Below are positions 20,606 to 32,639 of a DNA stretch of 64,000 nucleotides, in pieces. Numbering within the stretch: the stretch's first letter is position 1; each line of letters begins with the position of its first letter. Origin of the DNA: Epinephelus fuscoguttatus (taxonomy: Eukaryota > Chordata > Actinopteri > Perciformes > Serranidae); NCBI RefSeq assembly GCF_011397635.1, contig NC_064760.1, positions 24,315,356-24,379,355 on the forward strand. The letters are read 5' to 3'. The position numbers and the translations under genes are program-made. Below the pieces are notes generated by a model. The model saw only the letters and a list, made by a program, of their open reading frames with translations, did not search any database and was not told the origin of the DNA.

Positions 20606-21749
20606 TTGTCTTGTGTTTGGGTTATATTTAACAGAGGATGACTGTCATCAAACCACCTTATGAGTTCTGTAACAGTATTAGTGTACTTGTTTAATGATTG
20701 TACATTGGTAAGGCATGTCACATTACATCTGCAATAGGATGCAACCCTGTGGGACTCTCCAGTGTTTAAGACAAGAATTTTCTACCTTAACTTTTGAGGT
20801 TGGTTTCGTAAGAATTCTTTTATCCAACAAAAGATGCAACAGATCTGTATTAACGCTAACAATGCAGAAGAGGAGTCCATAAATAAAATCCTTGTGCAGG
20901 CTTTTAGCTTATCCAGGTGTTCAGTTATGATCTTTTTTGCTTGCCGTGACATGTTTTGGGATTTGCTTACTGGCTCTTTATGGACTTTATGGACTGTTTC
21001 GAAAAGAGACTCTTCTAAAATAGTGTCAACTCATCATCTGACTGAAATATTACTAAGCACCATGAAGTTTGTGGACCCGATAAAATGGCTTCAAATGTGC
21101 GCTGAGAGCGCAGAGGTCCCTGGGTGGTTAATGGTAGAGTAGATGGGGCAGAGGTACCAGACACATCCAGATCCATCCTCCCTCTCCAGATCTTCATCGT
21201 CCTCAGTAGCTCCTCTGGGGTGGTCCGTTTGCCTCGCTCATTTTGTTTGCCTCCTTCTATTGGTCAACAACGAGAATGACATCACCCCTGCTGCTAAAAT
21301 CCTCTGATGTGTCCTGCTGCTCATCTGAAGAGAGATAAACACAGACAATAACACCTGAACTTACAAAGAGGCTGCTAGATTGCCTTTGATTGTTTGGTGG
21401 GTTTTTTTTTTTATGTTATAGCCCATAATATAACCCCTCATCATCTCAGGGGGAAAACAGATATGAGAGTTGGAGCTCAGAACAAAGTAAAAAAGAACAC
21501 CAAACAAACACGCACATGCAGGGGGTAGAGAAAATAACAGGAACACCTGAATGAAAAACAGTCCAACATAAAAGCACCACAAACTACAGCCTGAAAACTT
21601 TTCTGGCAACAAAAGTGCGATGTAATGATGCCTCGAGGCTGTTATGTATTCACTTGCATTATAATGTGAAGTATTCCTGCTATTTTGTGTATTTCAGAGT
21701 TAGGAAGCACTTCTTTCCTATTATTATGTAATATATAATAATTAATAAG
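20606..21749. other. non-coding region
   Basis: No exon or clear repeat recognised. Parts of 20.6-21.1 kb may belong to the neighbouring antisense LINE remnants. Confidence 0.35.
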
Positions 21750-22515
21750 ATTTAATATGCTTTTAGGCCTGAATCTGAAAATTAGCACGCCACTAAACAA
21801 ACATACACTCAAGAGATTCCCTAGTAGATATATATTATTTTATTTAACAACAAATCAAATGGCTCACCATAATGTGAATCTAAACCCTAGACTACTACTA
21901 ACGAAAAGTCAGCAGGCTTTTGCAGTCAAGGTCCCTCAGCTCTGGAGCTCCCTGCCTGAGGGTCTGAGGTTTGGAGAATCAGTGACATCTTTTAAATCAT
22001 TTCTCAAAACTTCTTTATTTTCTTAAATTTTAAGCCTTTACTTTTATTATTTTTTGTTTATTTGCACACACAAACTGTATAAAAAAAGGAAGAAAAAAGT
22101 AACTTGTTTGGAAAAGAAAAGTAGACACAATATCTTTAATTTCCTTGAGCACACTTAAATTTTCAACACGTCTTATTTGATTATTATTATTATTATTATC
22201 ATCATTATTATTACTGTTTTTGTTTTTATCTGATTTGCCATTTGGTATTACGTTATTTTATTAATATTTTTTAATTATTTATTTGTTCAATTGTATTTGC
22301 CTCAGTGCAGTATCCGGGAAGTTAATTTGTTTCATTGTTCGTATTTATTTTTATAGTTGGGGTTCATTTTGATTTTAGTCCATTTATTCTCTGTATTACC
22401 TAAATGGTCTGATTTTATTTGCCTTAGTCCTGAAATGTTTAAAATCCTGGTTCAACCATGTAACACACTTTGTAACTTTGATTTGAGAAGTGCTTTATTA
22501 ACAAAGTTTATTATT
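21750..22515 (+). mobile_element. L2-type LINE 3' end
   Basis: Encodes the family's terminal stretch AFAVKVPQLWSSLPEGLRFG then ESVTSFKSFLKTSLFS. An AT-rich 3' UTR follows and ends with gagaagtgctttattaacaa then agtttattatta, the L2 tail. The 5' part is missing. Confidence 0.8.
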
Positions 22516-22885
22516 ACATTACTATATTGACTGCAGTCTCTTGTAATTTCATTTTATGGTTCTGGTTTAGCTCTCCCAGCATCCTCCGCTATTTAAAACC
22601 AGTTACTCCCAGTACACAAGCAGATTAAAAGCTGGACACCTATCATGACACCGTGGAGTCAGAGTAAATGTATGGATAGCAGCGAAAAGTTCATCTGTTG
22701 AATAAAAAAGACAAAGATTTTTCTTGTTTTAGCAATTGACAGATGAGACACAGGCAAAAAATGAGTCAGCAGGTGAGTAGTGGGATAACTCCCTCCAAAG
22801 TATTCACGTAGGTTTGGCTGGATGTGCAAATATTTTACAAAAAGTGTTTGCTAGCATGCTAACATCTTGATAAGTCCATGTACAG

Positions 22886-23234
22886 TTTGGGCTAGGCGAT
22901 ATGGAGAAGATTAAGGGGAATATTTTTGACCAAATATCTCAATACTGTGATAATATTGTAGGATTGCTTATTAGTGCTTTCAAAAAAATATTTAAACAAG
23001 AGATTTTTCATAAATAATCATCAGTAATGTGGCTATAATTCCTAAGTGGGTAAGGCTAATAACAGAATAGCTATAGCAGTCTGGTAAGTTCAGAAATAAC
23101 ATCACTTTACTTTAATGCAGCCTTGAAAACGAGGAGAAGACAAGAAACACTTAGGTTATTGCGATATCCAAAAACTCAGACAATATCTTGTGTCATATCA
23201 CAATATCAGTATAATACCTATATTGCCCTGCCCT
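22886..23234. mobile_element. hAT-like MITE with 8-bp target duplication
   Basis: A 349-bp element with ends GGGCTAGGCGATAT and (complement) GGGCAGGGCAATAT, flanked on both sides by the identical 8-mer ATGTACAG (22878-22885 and 23235-23242). An 8-bp duplication is diagnostic of hAT-type insertion. It has no coding capacity. Confidence 0.85.
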
Positions 23235-23679
23235 ATGTACAGCATACTGTAAGTATTTGCTCCTGTGAGTTTGTTTTGGAGCTTTTGAGGCCCTCTAGTG
23301 GTCATAAAACATACTTAGGGGACCTTTAAATACTTAATGTTCTCTGTGCAACCCACACATCACACCATGATGTGCCTCTAAAAGACAGTACACCTGTAAC
23401 TGCGATGTTCACTGTGTTTCAGTATAATGCCTAAAGAGAAGCTCTGCAGGCTGTTTCTAGCTGTCCAGATTACACTGGCAGAAAAATGACAGTCTCACAG
23501 CATTACACCCGATCAAAGAGCTAACTCTGTAACACAGAGACACTCTGCAAAAGGTGGAACAGGAGAATCTCCAGGTTGGATAGATGGTGGTATTTTCTAA
23601 TGCATAGGGAAGGGATGGTTAGCAATTCTAATTTTGAATATAAGTGACAAGTTAGGGGTAACAGACATTTGAGTAATAC

Positions 23680-24062
23680 AGTCCATCCATTTTCATCTGC
23701 TTATCCGAAGCTGGGTCGTGGGGGCTGCAGGCCAAACAAAGCACCCCAGACCTCCCTCTTCCCAGCAAAGCTTTCCAGCTCCTCCTGGTGGACCCCAAGG
23801 CGTTCCCAGGCCAGATGAATCCCTCCAGTGTGTTCTGGGTCTACCCCTGGGCCTCCTACCAGTGGGACGTGCCCGAAACACCTCTAACGGGAGGCGCCTA
23901 GGAGGATCCTGATCAGATGCCGAACCACCTCAACTGACCCTTCAAGATGCAAAGGAGCAGCAGCTCTACTCCCTCCAGGTGTCTGTGCTCCTTACCCCAT
24001 CTCTAAGGCTGAGCCCAGCCAGCCCACAGAGGAAATTCATTTCAGGTGCTTGTATCCGCAGT
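23680..24062 (-). mobile_element. Rex3/RTE-type LINE 3' end
   Basis: On the minus strand it contains the conserved C-terminal region around GRRPRGRPRTHWRD and ends in gcttcggataagcagatgaa then aatggatgga. It is homologous to the plus-strand copy at 32.64-33.12 kb and is 5'-truncated. Confidence 0.8.
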
Positions 24063-25222
24063 GTTTCACATCATTTGTTTGAAAAAAAACCAAACAAACA
24101 ACAACAAATATATGACAAAAACTTGTTGTACCTTTGAACAACCTGTTACTTTCTTCTCCAAGTCCACATTTTTTCACTTAATCTCAATTCAGTGTTGTGG
24201 TCTTACTGCAGCTGGGGTTGCCTTGTTTCTTAGAGCCGTTCAGTTCTGTTGCCATATTTGTCCAACACTGTCAAAAAGGAGTGGCGAAACAAAAGCATAA
24301 AAAGAAAGAATCACTTGGTCTTCACAGCCTTCACTGTGACTGCTGCAGGACAGCAGGACTAATGCCTCTTAAATGACAGCCAGTCATTTAACAACATCTA
24401 CACATTTACGCACACTCTCACACAATGTCTCAAGGTGTGTATTTTTTTTATGGAGGAGGACTAATAAGACTAATATGCTCAGTAATAAAAGACTGACTGA
24501 TTAAATTTGTATTAAAGGTGTAAAATGTGTGGGAGTTGCTGATATCTTTAAGTCTAATGAATTAAATATACTGTATGGTTTGTTTAGCATCCAAAGTGGG
24601 CACATATGTCCTTGGACAGGGGCGAATGACAAACAGCTTCCTCTCAGCTAAACTGACCTGTGGACCTCTTCCTTTGAGTCTGAATCATATTTTTTTCTTT
24701 GCCAAAGCAATCCTATAAGCACAGAAAAATGGAGTTTAACAAAACAGTTTTATCAACAAGCACACAAAAGAAATTTTGATATTGATTACCTTGTCCATCT
24801 CATTCGTCCTCTCTGTCCTTTTGCCCATTGAAGTATTGATTTAAACCACCAACAACCTTTTCAAATTTTCTGTCAACAAAAACCTGCCCATGCTTATCTA
24901 TTCTGTTCTCGCTATTCTCATGTTATAACTCTTTCCCTTTTCCCAATCATTTTTTCTGCATCAGGCTGCAGGAGGCATTGCCACCACTTACATTTTCATC
25001 AATTTCTCTCTAACTCCTGCAGAGAGCATCCACTGACAATGTCTATTTTTGGAAGGTTTTGGGGTGTGGAAATGAGTGCAAGTTAAAATTTGGGCACCAC
25101 CATGCCTGCAAATCTAACTGTTCAATACACATTCACTGCTGCACCTTTCTCCTCACTCCTCTTTCTCACTCCCTGCATCTCCCCACCCCCCAACTTTATC
25201 ATTCCCTCCATCAGACTTCATC

Positions 25223-25388
25223 AGGAATCACAGGGGTTGAAGAGGGGCTTCATACACAGCTTGTACTTGTATGTGTAAATGGCAATCAGCCCCGACTGGT
25301 CCAGCAGGAGGTCAAAGTTCATGTCAAGCTTTGTTGAACATGTAACCCTGTGAGTCTCTACTGATGGGCCAGATGCCGGTGTCAAAGT
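25223..25388 (-). pseudogene. spock1-like: spock1-like exon 9 (EF-hand), frameshifted
   Basis: The first part reads FDTGIWPISRDSQGYMFNK, matching the testican FDTSILPICKDSLGWMFNK. After one extra G the frame shifts and continues LDMNFDLLLDQSGLIAIYTY then KYKLCMKPLFNPCDS, matching the EF-hand module. Length is 166 nt, one more than the 165 expected. Further damage: the conserved Cys of PIC is Ser, the EF-loop position-12 Glu is Gly, the acceptor position carries TG where AG is expected, and the donor reads GATGAAG so that TGA stops follow. This is strong evidence of a dead exon. Confidence 0.88.
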
Positions 25389-25542
25389 CAAGAGACGAGC
25401 AGCAGACAGCTTGTGAAAAATCCAATTCAATCTACTTATTTCCACGACTGTCAACATCCTGATAATGACTATCTTACTTGGATCTGTCCAGTCTAAAACT
25501 TGCAGTGAAAATACAAGTATTAAACTGGCATATAAATAATGT

Positions 25543-26600
25543 TTTAGTTCAAATTCTATTTATTCGAAAATAACTTTGGCAGTAGTCAGTAATACCTTGT
25601 CTTCTGTGGCCTGTCTGACCTGTGGTGTTCCCCAAGGCTCCATCATTGGCCCCCTGTTGTACTGTATATACATACTGCCACTGGGAGAGATCATACTGTA
25701 TATTATCACAAAATTCTGGTCCACTGTTATGTGGAATACACACACGTTTATGTCCCATTAAAACCAATGATGGCAATTTTCATTGGTTATTATCTTGTCT
25801 GCCATAAATAAAATGTTGGATGCCAAAACTTCCTCCTACTAGATAAAAGCACATCTGATATTTGGTCCTTCAAAGTCTATCACAATTTTACAAAAGCATC
25901 TTGGCTCACTGTCTACAAATGTCAAACCTGCAGCCACATACACAGTTATAATATTTGACAGTGAGCTTTTATTTGAAAAACAAGATACAAAAGTTGTTCG
26001 ATCGTGTTTTTATCAACTGAGGAGCATCTCAAAAATCAGGTATTTTCTCTGTCAACATGATCTTGAGAGGGTCATGCATTCTTTTATATCATCTTGGTCA
26101 GATTACTGTTATTCATCGTATTCAGGGTTAAACCAAAAAACTGTCTTGCACCTTCAGCTAATACACAACATAGCTGCTCGGCTTTTAACAAATACTAGAA
26201 GACATATCAGTCCAGTTTTAGCCTCTCCTCACTGGTTACCAGTAAGTTTTAGATTGTATTTTCCTAGATTGTACCAATTACCTTTCAAAGCACTTCTTGG
26301 TTAAGCTCCTGGTTATAATGCTGAATTGCTGCTCCCGTATGAGTCAGAACACAGCCTCAGATCCTCAGGCAGAGCTCTATTGGCTTAACCTAACATGGCA
26401 GATGGTTTGTTACACAGAACCATCTGAAAAGTTATCACTGGAAACTGTTAGGAAAAGAGCAGGCACTTTCAAAAAATACTTGGCAGGTGACTGGATGAAC
26501 CATCTGTCTATCACCGTCTATCACAAGAGAGGAGCAAGACCATCTTTTCCATTTAGAAAAGCCTTCAGTGCCATTCATAGATCTTTTAAATGAAGAAATA
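25543..26600 (+). mobile_element. degenerate L2-type LINE, reverse-transcriptase 3' half
   Basis: Frame-broken plus-strand relic: CGVPQGSIIGPLLYCIYILP (reverse-transcriptase block) near 25.62 kb, then HSFISSWSDYCYSSYSGLNQ, LIHNIAARLLTNTRRHISPV and ASPHWLPVSFR near 26.07-26.25 kb, then SFPFRKAF. The YADD block is destroyed. It sits within about 160 bp of the dead spock1-like exon 9, on its upstream side in gene orientation. Confidence 0.85.
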
Positions 26601-28176
26601 CTCTTTCAGAATCAGCTCTGCATATAAATGATGCTATTGCAGCATCTACTCTAACCTCTTTAGGGGCCGTCATTGCTGTTTTGTCACCTGTCTGTGTCGT
26701 CACACACCTACACCATGCCTCTAGCTACCAGTAGCTCCTCATGCTGATTGGTCCAAACCACTGGTGGTGTGGACATAAATGCAATACTTGAAGCCTTGAC
26801 CGTGCTCCAAGGAAGTGCTCTGGGCTTTGAAGCCAATTTTCCTAATGGTCATACATTGTAATTACATGCACTGACTGATGCCCTGTGGTCCAAAAAGATT
26901 TTTTAAAAACTGCTGTAGAGTTGGGAATATAAACATGGGGGTCTATGGGTATTGACTGAGTTCTAGAGCCAGCCTCAGGCAGATGCAGTTTTTGGCACTT
27001 CAGTGTTGGCTTCATTATTCAGCCCCAGAAGCTGCAGCTTGGTCAGGCCGAGCGCACCCAAGGAGGCTAAAAAAGCACACCCAAAAAGCACCTGAGCAGA
27101 CATCATCCCTTTAATTCTAGCGCCGTCTGCTGTAATCCTCTAACACTGCAGCTCCAGTGATGTTGCGCACGTGTCATACCCCATATCTACCATGGGATCA
27201 AAGACCACGTCTCAGTGTTCATTGAACAGCCGTGCACACAGCGTGCAAGCAGCACCATTCATCTGGGAAATTTAATATGCGACAGTCAATCAATCAATCA
27301 ATCAATCCATGAACCTGACAAGATCTCATGGTACTGCGAGAATCCAGCTGCCTTGCAAGGTAACTGCTGGCTGTTACTGAGGGCAAGACTAAAGGTAACC
27401 AGGCTTTTGCAGTTTTAGAGCTCCCTGCTTGGAGAGGGGAGGCAGCACAATCAGTGAAAACTGGTTTTCAGGCTTGTATCCATTTGATTGGACTGATTTA
27501 TAAGATTGGGTGCCATAATAAATTTGTATGGTATATTGCCCCAGGAACAAGCTTTTATACTCTAAAATGTCCACACTATCTCTACTAGGAGCCCCTTAAC
27601 ACAAAAATATCAAATTAGTTGCCATGCCATGTGAGTAACTACAGTATATAATTGTGTCTTGTGCCATATACCAGTGATTCACCTAAACAGAGCATAGAGA
27701 GCTCAATGTAAGACCATTTTCTCAATTCTGAAATTGAGTAAGACAGATGCGCAAATGATCTATGGAGATACGGCACATTCAAATTAAATATTGTGGTTTC
27801 TTAATTCATAAACACTTTTTTTGTTAAGTGACGTCTTAGCCTTTTTAGACTTTTGTTAGACTTTTTAACAAATCAACAGCAGGGGGCAGTATTACGAAAT
27901 GAATCACATACTGTCATTACAGTAAATAACTCAAGAAGTAAAACAAGAACCCACCCTCACCAGAAGTAAATAAAACATTTCCATTCCGATGCTGGCCTGT
28001 AAGAAATTGTATCCCAGATTATGGTCTACTTATTTTACCACTTCATCCCGTAGATTTTAATGGGAGCCACTCAAAGCTGAGAGTTACTCTTAAACGAGGA
28101 GAAAGGTTAAGTGGTAGAAACTGGTACAAAGCCCTACAGTCACACTTATACCCGCACACAGAGTAGATGTACTCAC
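26601..28176. other. non-coding, repeat-derived spacer
   Basis: No gene seen. The piece at about 27375-27465 resembles another degraded L2 terminus (gcttttgcagttttagagct followed by ccctgcttggag). A (CAAT)n-like run lies at 27287-27307. Confidence 0.4.
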
Positions 28177-28239
28177 GTCCAGTGGTGGAGTTAAACCTGT
28201 TAGAGGATTTCAGGTGTGCTTTGGTGATGAGTTCTGCAC
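28177..28239 (-). pseudogene. spock1-like: spock1-like exon 8
   Basis: A 63-nt segment between a gtgtag acceptor and a GTGAGTAC donor encodes AELITKAHLKSSNRFNSTTG with phase 1 on both sides. The length, phase and scattered residues (K, SSN, G-R at the end) agree with the short testican exon before RFDTSILP, which is also 63 nt by residue count. Sequence conservation is weak, so the call depends on length, phase and position between exons 6 and 9. Confidence 0.55.
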
Positions 28240-28480
28240 CTACACACACAAACACATGAGGAGAGGCAGATGTAAATTTGCTTTCATCTGTAAAAACATT
28301 AACTACAAAAACAAAAATACGAACAAATACACAGAGACAAAATTCATCTTCTTCTTCTTCTTACCATTTTCTCATATAAACTCTCCCGTCAATGTAACGC
28401 AGAAAACATAATCTGTTGCAAAGTCTTGACTGTTACCATAGGAACGCAATCTGATAATTATATCTGACCTGCATATTTGG

Positions 28481-28484
<4 letters not shown>

Positions 28485-28538
<54 letters not shown>
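28485..28538. repeat. (GT)n microsatellite
   Basis: A nearly perfect (TG)n tract, about 27 units. Confidence 0.97.
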
Positions 28539-28540
<2 letters not shown>

Positions 28541-28741
28541 TGTGTATGTGTGTGAGTATCTCCTTTGATCGGCAGCACTAATTGATAAACTGAGATGGCA
28601 GCGTGTGAAGACAACACAGGAGTCACTCCGGGAAGAGAGACGTGGCGTGTGTATGTGTGTGCGTGTCTGCAACACAGTGACACCTTTACAGCTTACCGTC
28701 AGAAGCTGGACTGAGGTGAGAGAAAACAAAGGTGAGGATCC

Positions 28742-28743
<2 letters not shown>

Positions 28744-28809
<66 letters not shown>
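28744..28809. repeat. compound (CT)n(CA)n microsatellite
   Basis: About 21 CT units run directly into about 12 CA units, on both sides of a clean switch near 28787. Confidence 0.97.
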
Positions 28810-28810
<1 letters not shown>

Positions 28811-28953
28811 AGTTACTGATTGGTTTCTTTGGCAGTCACCTCAGTCGCTGACGCAGAATTCTAGCCATGTATAGGAACAGCAGTAAATGATGATATTAGG
28901 GGATATTATAGTTAATACATACATAATTTTTTTCCCCTCTAAATATTAGCACA

Positions 28954-30145
28954 CCGGCAGCATGGTGGTGGTAGTGGTTGGCACTGTCGCCTCACAGTAA
29001 GAAGGTTCCTGTGACTGGCTGGGGCCCTTCTGTGCAGAGTTTACATGTTCGCCCTGTGTCAGCATGGGTTTTCTCCCACAGTCCAAAGACATGCAGATTA
29101 GGTTAATTGGTGACTCTAACTTGTCTTCAGGTGTTAATGTGAGCGTGAATGGTCGTGTGTTTATAGCCCCATTCCCACCAAGCAGTACAGTACAGTACAG
29201 TACAGTTCAGTTTGGTACACTTTTTTTTCCATTTCCACTGTGGATGGTACCAATGGAACTGTTCTGTACCGTCCCCATTTTTGGTCACCCCTCTGTTGGG
29301 GTACCTAGCACACAGATCTGGTACTAAAAGATGGAGCTGTGAACACTGCAGTCTGTTGATTGGTCAATAGCAGACGGTCAGTTTTGCCCGGGGCTGAGTT
29401 GTGGTTGTGATTTGTAACCACTGTTCATCCCATGGAGACTTTTACGTACATTAGTAACTATAAAATGAAAGGATGTTTTGCTGCCTCTCACAGCAGCTGT
29501 AGTCTGAGAAAAGTAATTCACTGGGCTGACTGCCAGCAACTTTTAAGGTGGAATCTTTACTTGTAATGTTACTCAGTGCATGAGTGGACAACATTAATCC
29601 ACCTTAAATTTCACAACTTTGACTATTACTTTCGTTTTTATTCACTCTCTTGGATGACATACACTTTTAGTAAGCGTTGCGGAGCATTGTTCCTGTGGAC
29701 TCTAGCAACACTAAACCCCCAAGCTTGCCTGAGAAGGACTAAATGCACAAACCCGCTATTTTTAAATATAAATCTCACTGCAGCCTGCTCTGTTTTGTTC
29801 TCAAAATGTCGGCATGCAGCCTCGTTCTGTGGACGATAAATGAAGTGCAGACTGATAAAGGAGGAAATACAATGAGTGCTGGACGGAGCCGTGAGTGACA
29901 ACAACCCTGCCCACATTTAAGAGTACTGTTTGCGGTGGAAACACTGGGGTCCAGGTACCTTATCTGAAGGGTTACTTTTGGTTCCACAGGTACCATACCA
30001 AAAGTGTTTGGGGGAAAAGGGGCTTATGTGTCAGCCCTGTAATAGTCTGGCGATGTCGTCAGGGCGTGCCCCGCTTTTTGCCCAATGTCAGCTAAGATAG
30101 CCTCCAGCCCCCTGCGACCCTTGAGAGGATAAGCATCTACGGATA
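28954..30145 (+). mobile_element. tRNA-derived SINE, copy 1, interrupted
   Basis: The 5' head (ggcagcatggtggtggtagt followed by ggttggcactgtcgcctcac) and the body (cccacagtccaaagacatgc) run to about 29164. The 3' part resumes at about 30025 (gtcagccctgtaatagtctg, then cgacccttgagaggataagc). The element between them is a separate insertion. Copy 2 lies inverted at 46325-47182. Confidence 0.8.
29165..30024 (+). mobile_element. ~860-bp non-autonomous DNA element, copy 1
   Basis: The ends are inverted repeats: AGCCCCATTCCCACCAAGCAG at the left, and the complement of the right end reads AGCCCCTTTTCCCCCAAACAC. A TAT triplet flanks each side. Near the left end are tandem gtaca units. The interior has no transposase. 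It is homologous over most of its length to the inverted copy at 48.37-49.23 kb, and it is inserted in a SINE. Confidence 0.8.
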
Positions 30146-31474
30146 ATAAATTACTGTCACTGCTGACTACTGATTTTCATGTTTGTTTTCATTATTCTAA
30201 CAAAAGTAGATAATTAAATGCAGTTTATAATTAAAACATTTAATATTTCTCTCAAACACAACAATCAGATATATGATTCAAAAAGAATTGGATTTAATAA
30301 GATCAGAATAGTAAAATGATGACTAACCCTCCAGTAAAATTCTCTCTGCTTCTCAATAGGAGCCATTTATCTCAAGACATGATTTAAGTCGAAACACTCA
30401 TTTTCTCCTGACTCAAAAACAGAGGTTCACGTCGTGTTCACTTTAATGTTCCTTTCCGCTCTTTTTCCATTTTCTCCCTTTGACAGTCTTTGGTATTTGG
30501 ACACAAACTTAATTTGTTTCACTTTGACACTCACTCTACTCTTTCCTCCTCTGATTCTCCTGCTGCTCTGACTTATCCCTCTCTCCATCTTTGCCTCTCC
30601 TCTCTCTTTAGGCTTTGCACTGTGGCCCATGATGAGTCTCGAAGGAGCCCTCTTTTCTGTTTCACTTGGCGTGACCCAAATTGTTTTGGACAGGAACGGC
30701 TCTGCTGCCTGTGATGGAAGTCCTTTTGCTGGGCAGTGAGTCAGAAAGCCGGAGCAGAAAACATTTGCACACTGTGAGGCACACATACAAAGGGACAAGA
30801 TACACAGAGACAACATGTCCTGTTAACTGTTTCTTTCAGCAGCACAGCAGGGTCAGGCCGGCTTTAAGATGTCAGAGTCAGACACACAACTGACATCAAA
30901 CTTGTTCCACAGAGGATACATGGTGAACACTTGTACATTCAGAGCACAAGGGGGCTTAGTGGTTAAGAGAGACCTTCAATAGAGGGCCCTGTGAGGGGAA
31001 GCATTCACCCTGCTGAAGTCATCTTGAATGAGACACTGTGTGCCAAACGGCCTCCAGGGAACTAGGCTGTGGCTGATCCTGCACTATTTGAGATGATAGA
31101 GTAAAAATAGAGTTCTGTACACTCATCCATGAATACATTAGACTACTAACAGATTAAAGGACAAACATGGATCAGAGATAGAACAGGAAAACACTATATT
31201 GCATCTATGGTCGAAATGCTCAAAGGGAGGACAACAGAGCCCGACGAATATTTTGCGGGTAATATTAATATTTGAGAGTTAAATAAACTTGTACGCTCAA
31301 GTAAACAAAATATAAACCCAATATAGACTTGGAAATTGAGAAGCTCACACTGACTACACTGTGTCACAGGGACAATTACACCCGCCAGGTGTAAGCCTGA
31401 AAGGAAGGGATCATGCATTTGGTTGTATGTGCTTGAAAGAGTGAATGTATCCATCTGTCTGCAGCTAACTTAGT
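30146..31474. other. non-coding region
   Basis: No exon or named repeat seen. The long minus-strand open frame at 30427-30816 has low-complexity Lys/Arg/Ser content and no recognisable domain. Confidence 0.4.
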
Positions 31475-32046
31475 GTGCTTTCACACCTGCCCTATTTGGT
31501 TTGGTTCAATTGTACTCAAATTCTTTTGCCCCCTAAGTGCAGTTCATTTGGGCAGGTGTGAACACAGCAGACGCACTCAGGTGTGCACCAAAACAACCAG
31601 ACCAAGACCTTCTTGAAGAGGTGGTCTCGGTCCAGCTACAAATGAACTCTGGTGCAGTTTGTTTGTGGTGAGAACGTGTTCCGACCTTAATCCGAACCAA
31701 CTGCAGTCACATTACACATTGTTTGGTTTAAACATGAGCATGTTAGAGTCCTGGAGGATTATTAATGTGCACCTCCTCCTGTACTGCCTTAATATGCACA
31801 TTCAGCACATCCATTGCATCAAAACATTGTTTTCTAGTTGGAGCCGCGCTTTGTTTATTTCCTGCAATTTTCCCGCATGGAAATTCTGACCAATCAAGAG
31901 CAGCTTTCTTGCACAAGGCATTTTATCTGGTCCGCTCGTAAATACTGCCGTGAGAACACGAACCAACTCCAGGCAATTATGCAACTTTGCAACAAAATTA
32001 GTCCCTGATTCAGACCAAAGCAAGACAACTCTAGGTCTGAAAGCAC
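31475..32046. mobile_element. 572-bp MITE with GTGCTTTCA termini
   Basis: The termini are GTGCTTTCACACCT and (complement of the right end) GTGCTTTCAGACCT, 13 of 14 identical. The interior contains tttggtttggttcaattg and accaaa-rich subterminal motifs related to the insert at 46.55-47.1 kb. No transposase. The target duplication is unresolved. Confidence 0.75.
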
Positions 32047-32639
32047 TCATTATCTCACCCACTACTGGACCAATCAGCCTCATATTTTGTGTTCACTATT
32101 ATGACTACATGCCCAAGGACCTCGTTTGGTTGCAGTGATTCACAACTGTTGGAAAAAAAAAAAAAAATTCTATTGACTGTTTTATATTGTCATTAACTGC
32201 TAACTCTCTCCTCATAACCGGCTGGCAGGGGCCACAAGTTTTCTGAAAATAACTCGGCTAAACTGGAGCATCTGCATCTGCTATGTTATGATCCACTAAA
32301 GTTAGGTACATGATGAGCTGAATAAGTCAACTGTTTTCTTTTCTTTGCTGCAGTCTTGTCTGTTAGGAAGGGAGGAGGGAAAATCTCACCAGGCACAGCT
32401 GCACTGCGTTTCGGCTGCCATAGCTGCGATCGGGTTTGGTTCTGCCATGTTATGTCCCATCTGTTATTAAAAACACATTCATCCTCATAATTACATTGTA
32501 TCTATATTTCACACACAGTTGGGAAACTCAATCTCCTCTGTGCAACATGTCACTGTTCCTTCAAAAATAGACAAGGTACGTATTTCTATTAGCTTCTGAA
32601 ATGTGGTGAAGAAGGAGTTGAGCTGAAAGGCGAAGCTTT

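Noticed and set aside
28372..28804. Overlapping minus-strand open frames with long Thr-His runs
   Set aside because: Translation of (CA)n/(CT)n microsatellites, not protein-coding sequence.
30427..30816. 129-codon minus-strand open frame rich in Lys, Arg and Ser
   Set aside because: No domain, no splice partners and no homologous feel; a random frame in AG-rich DNA is more likely.
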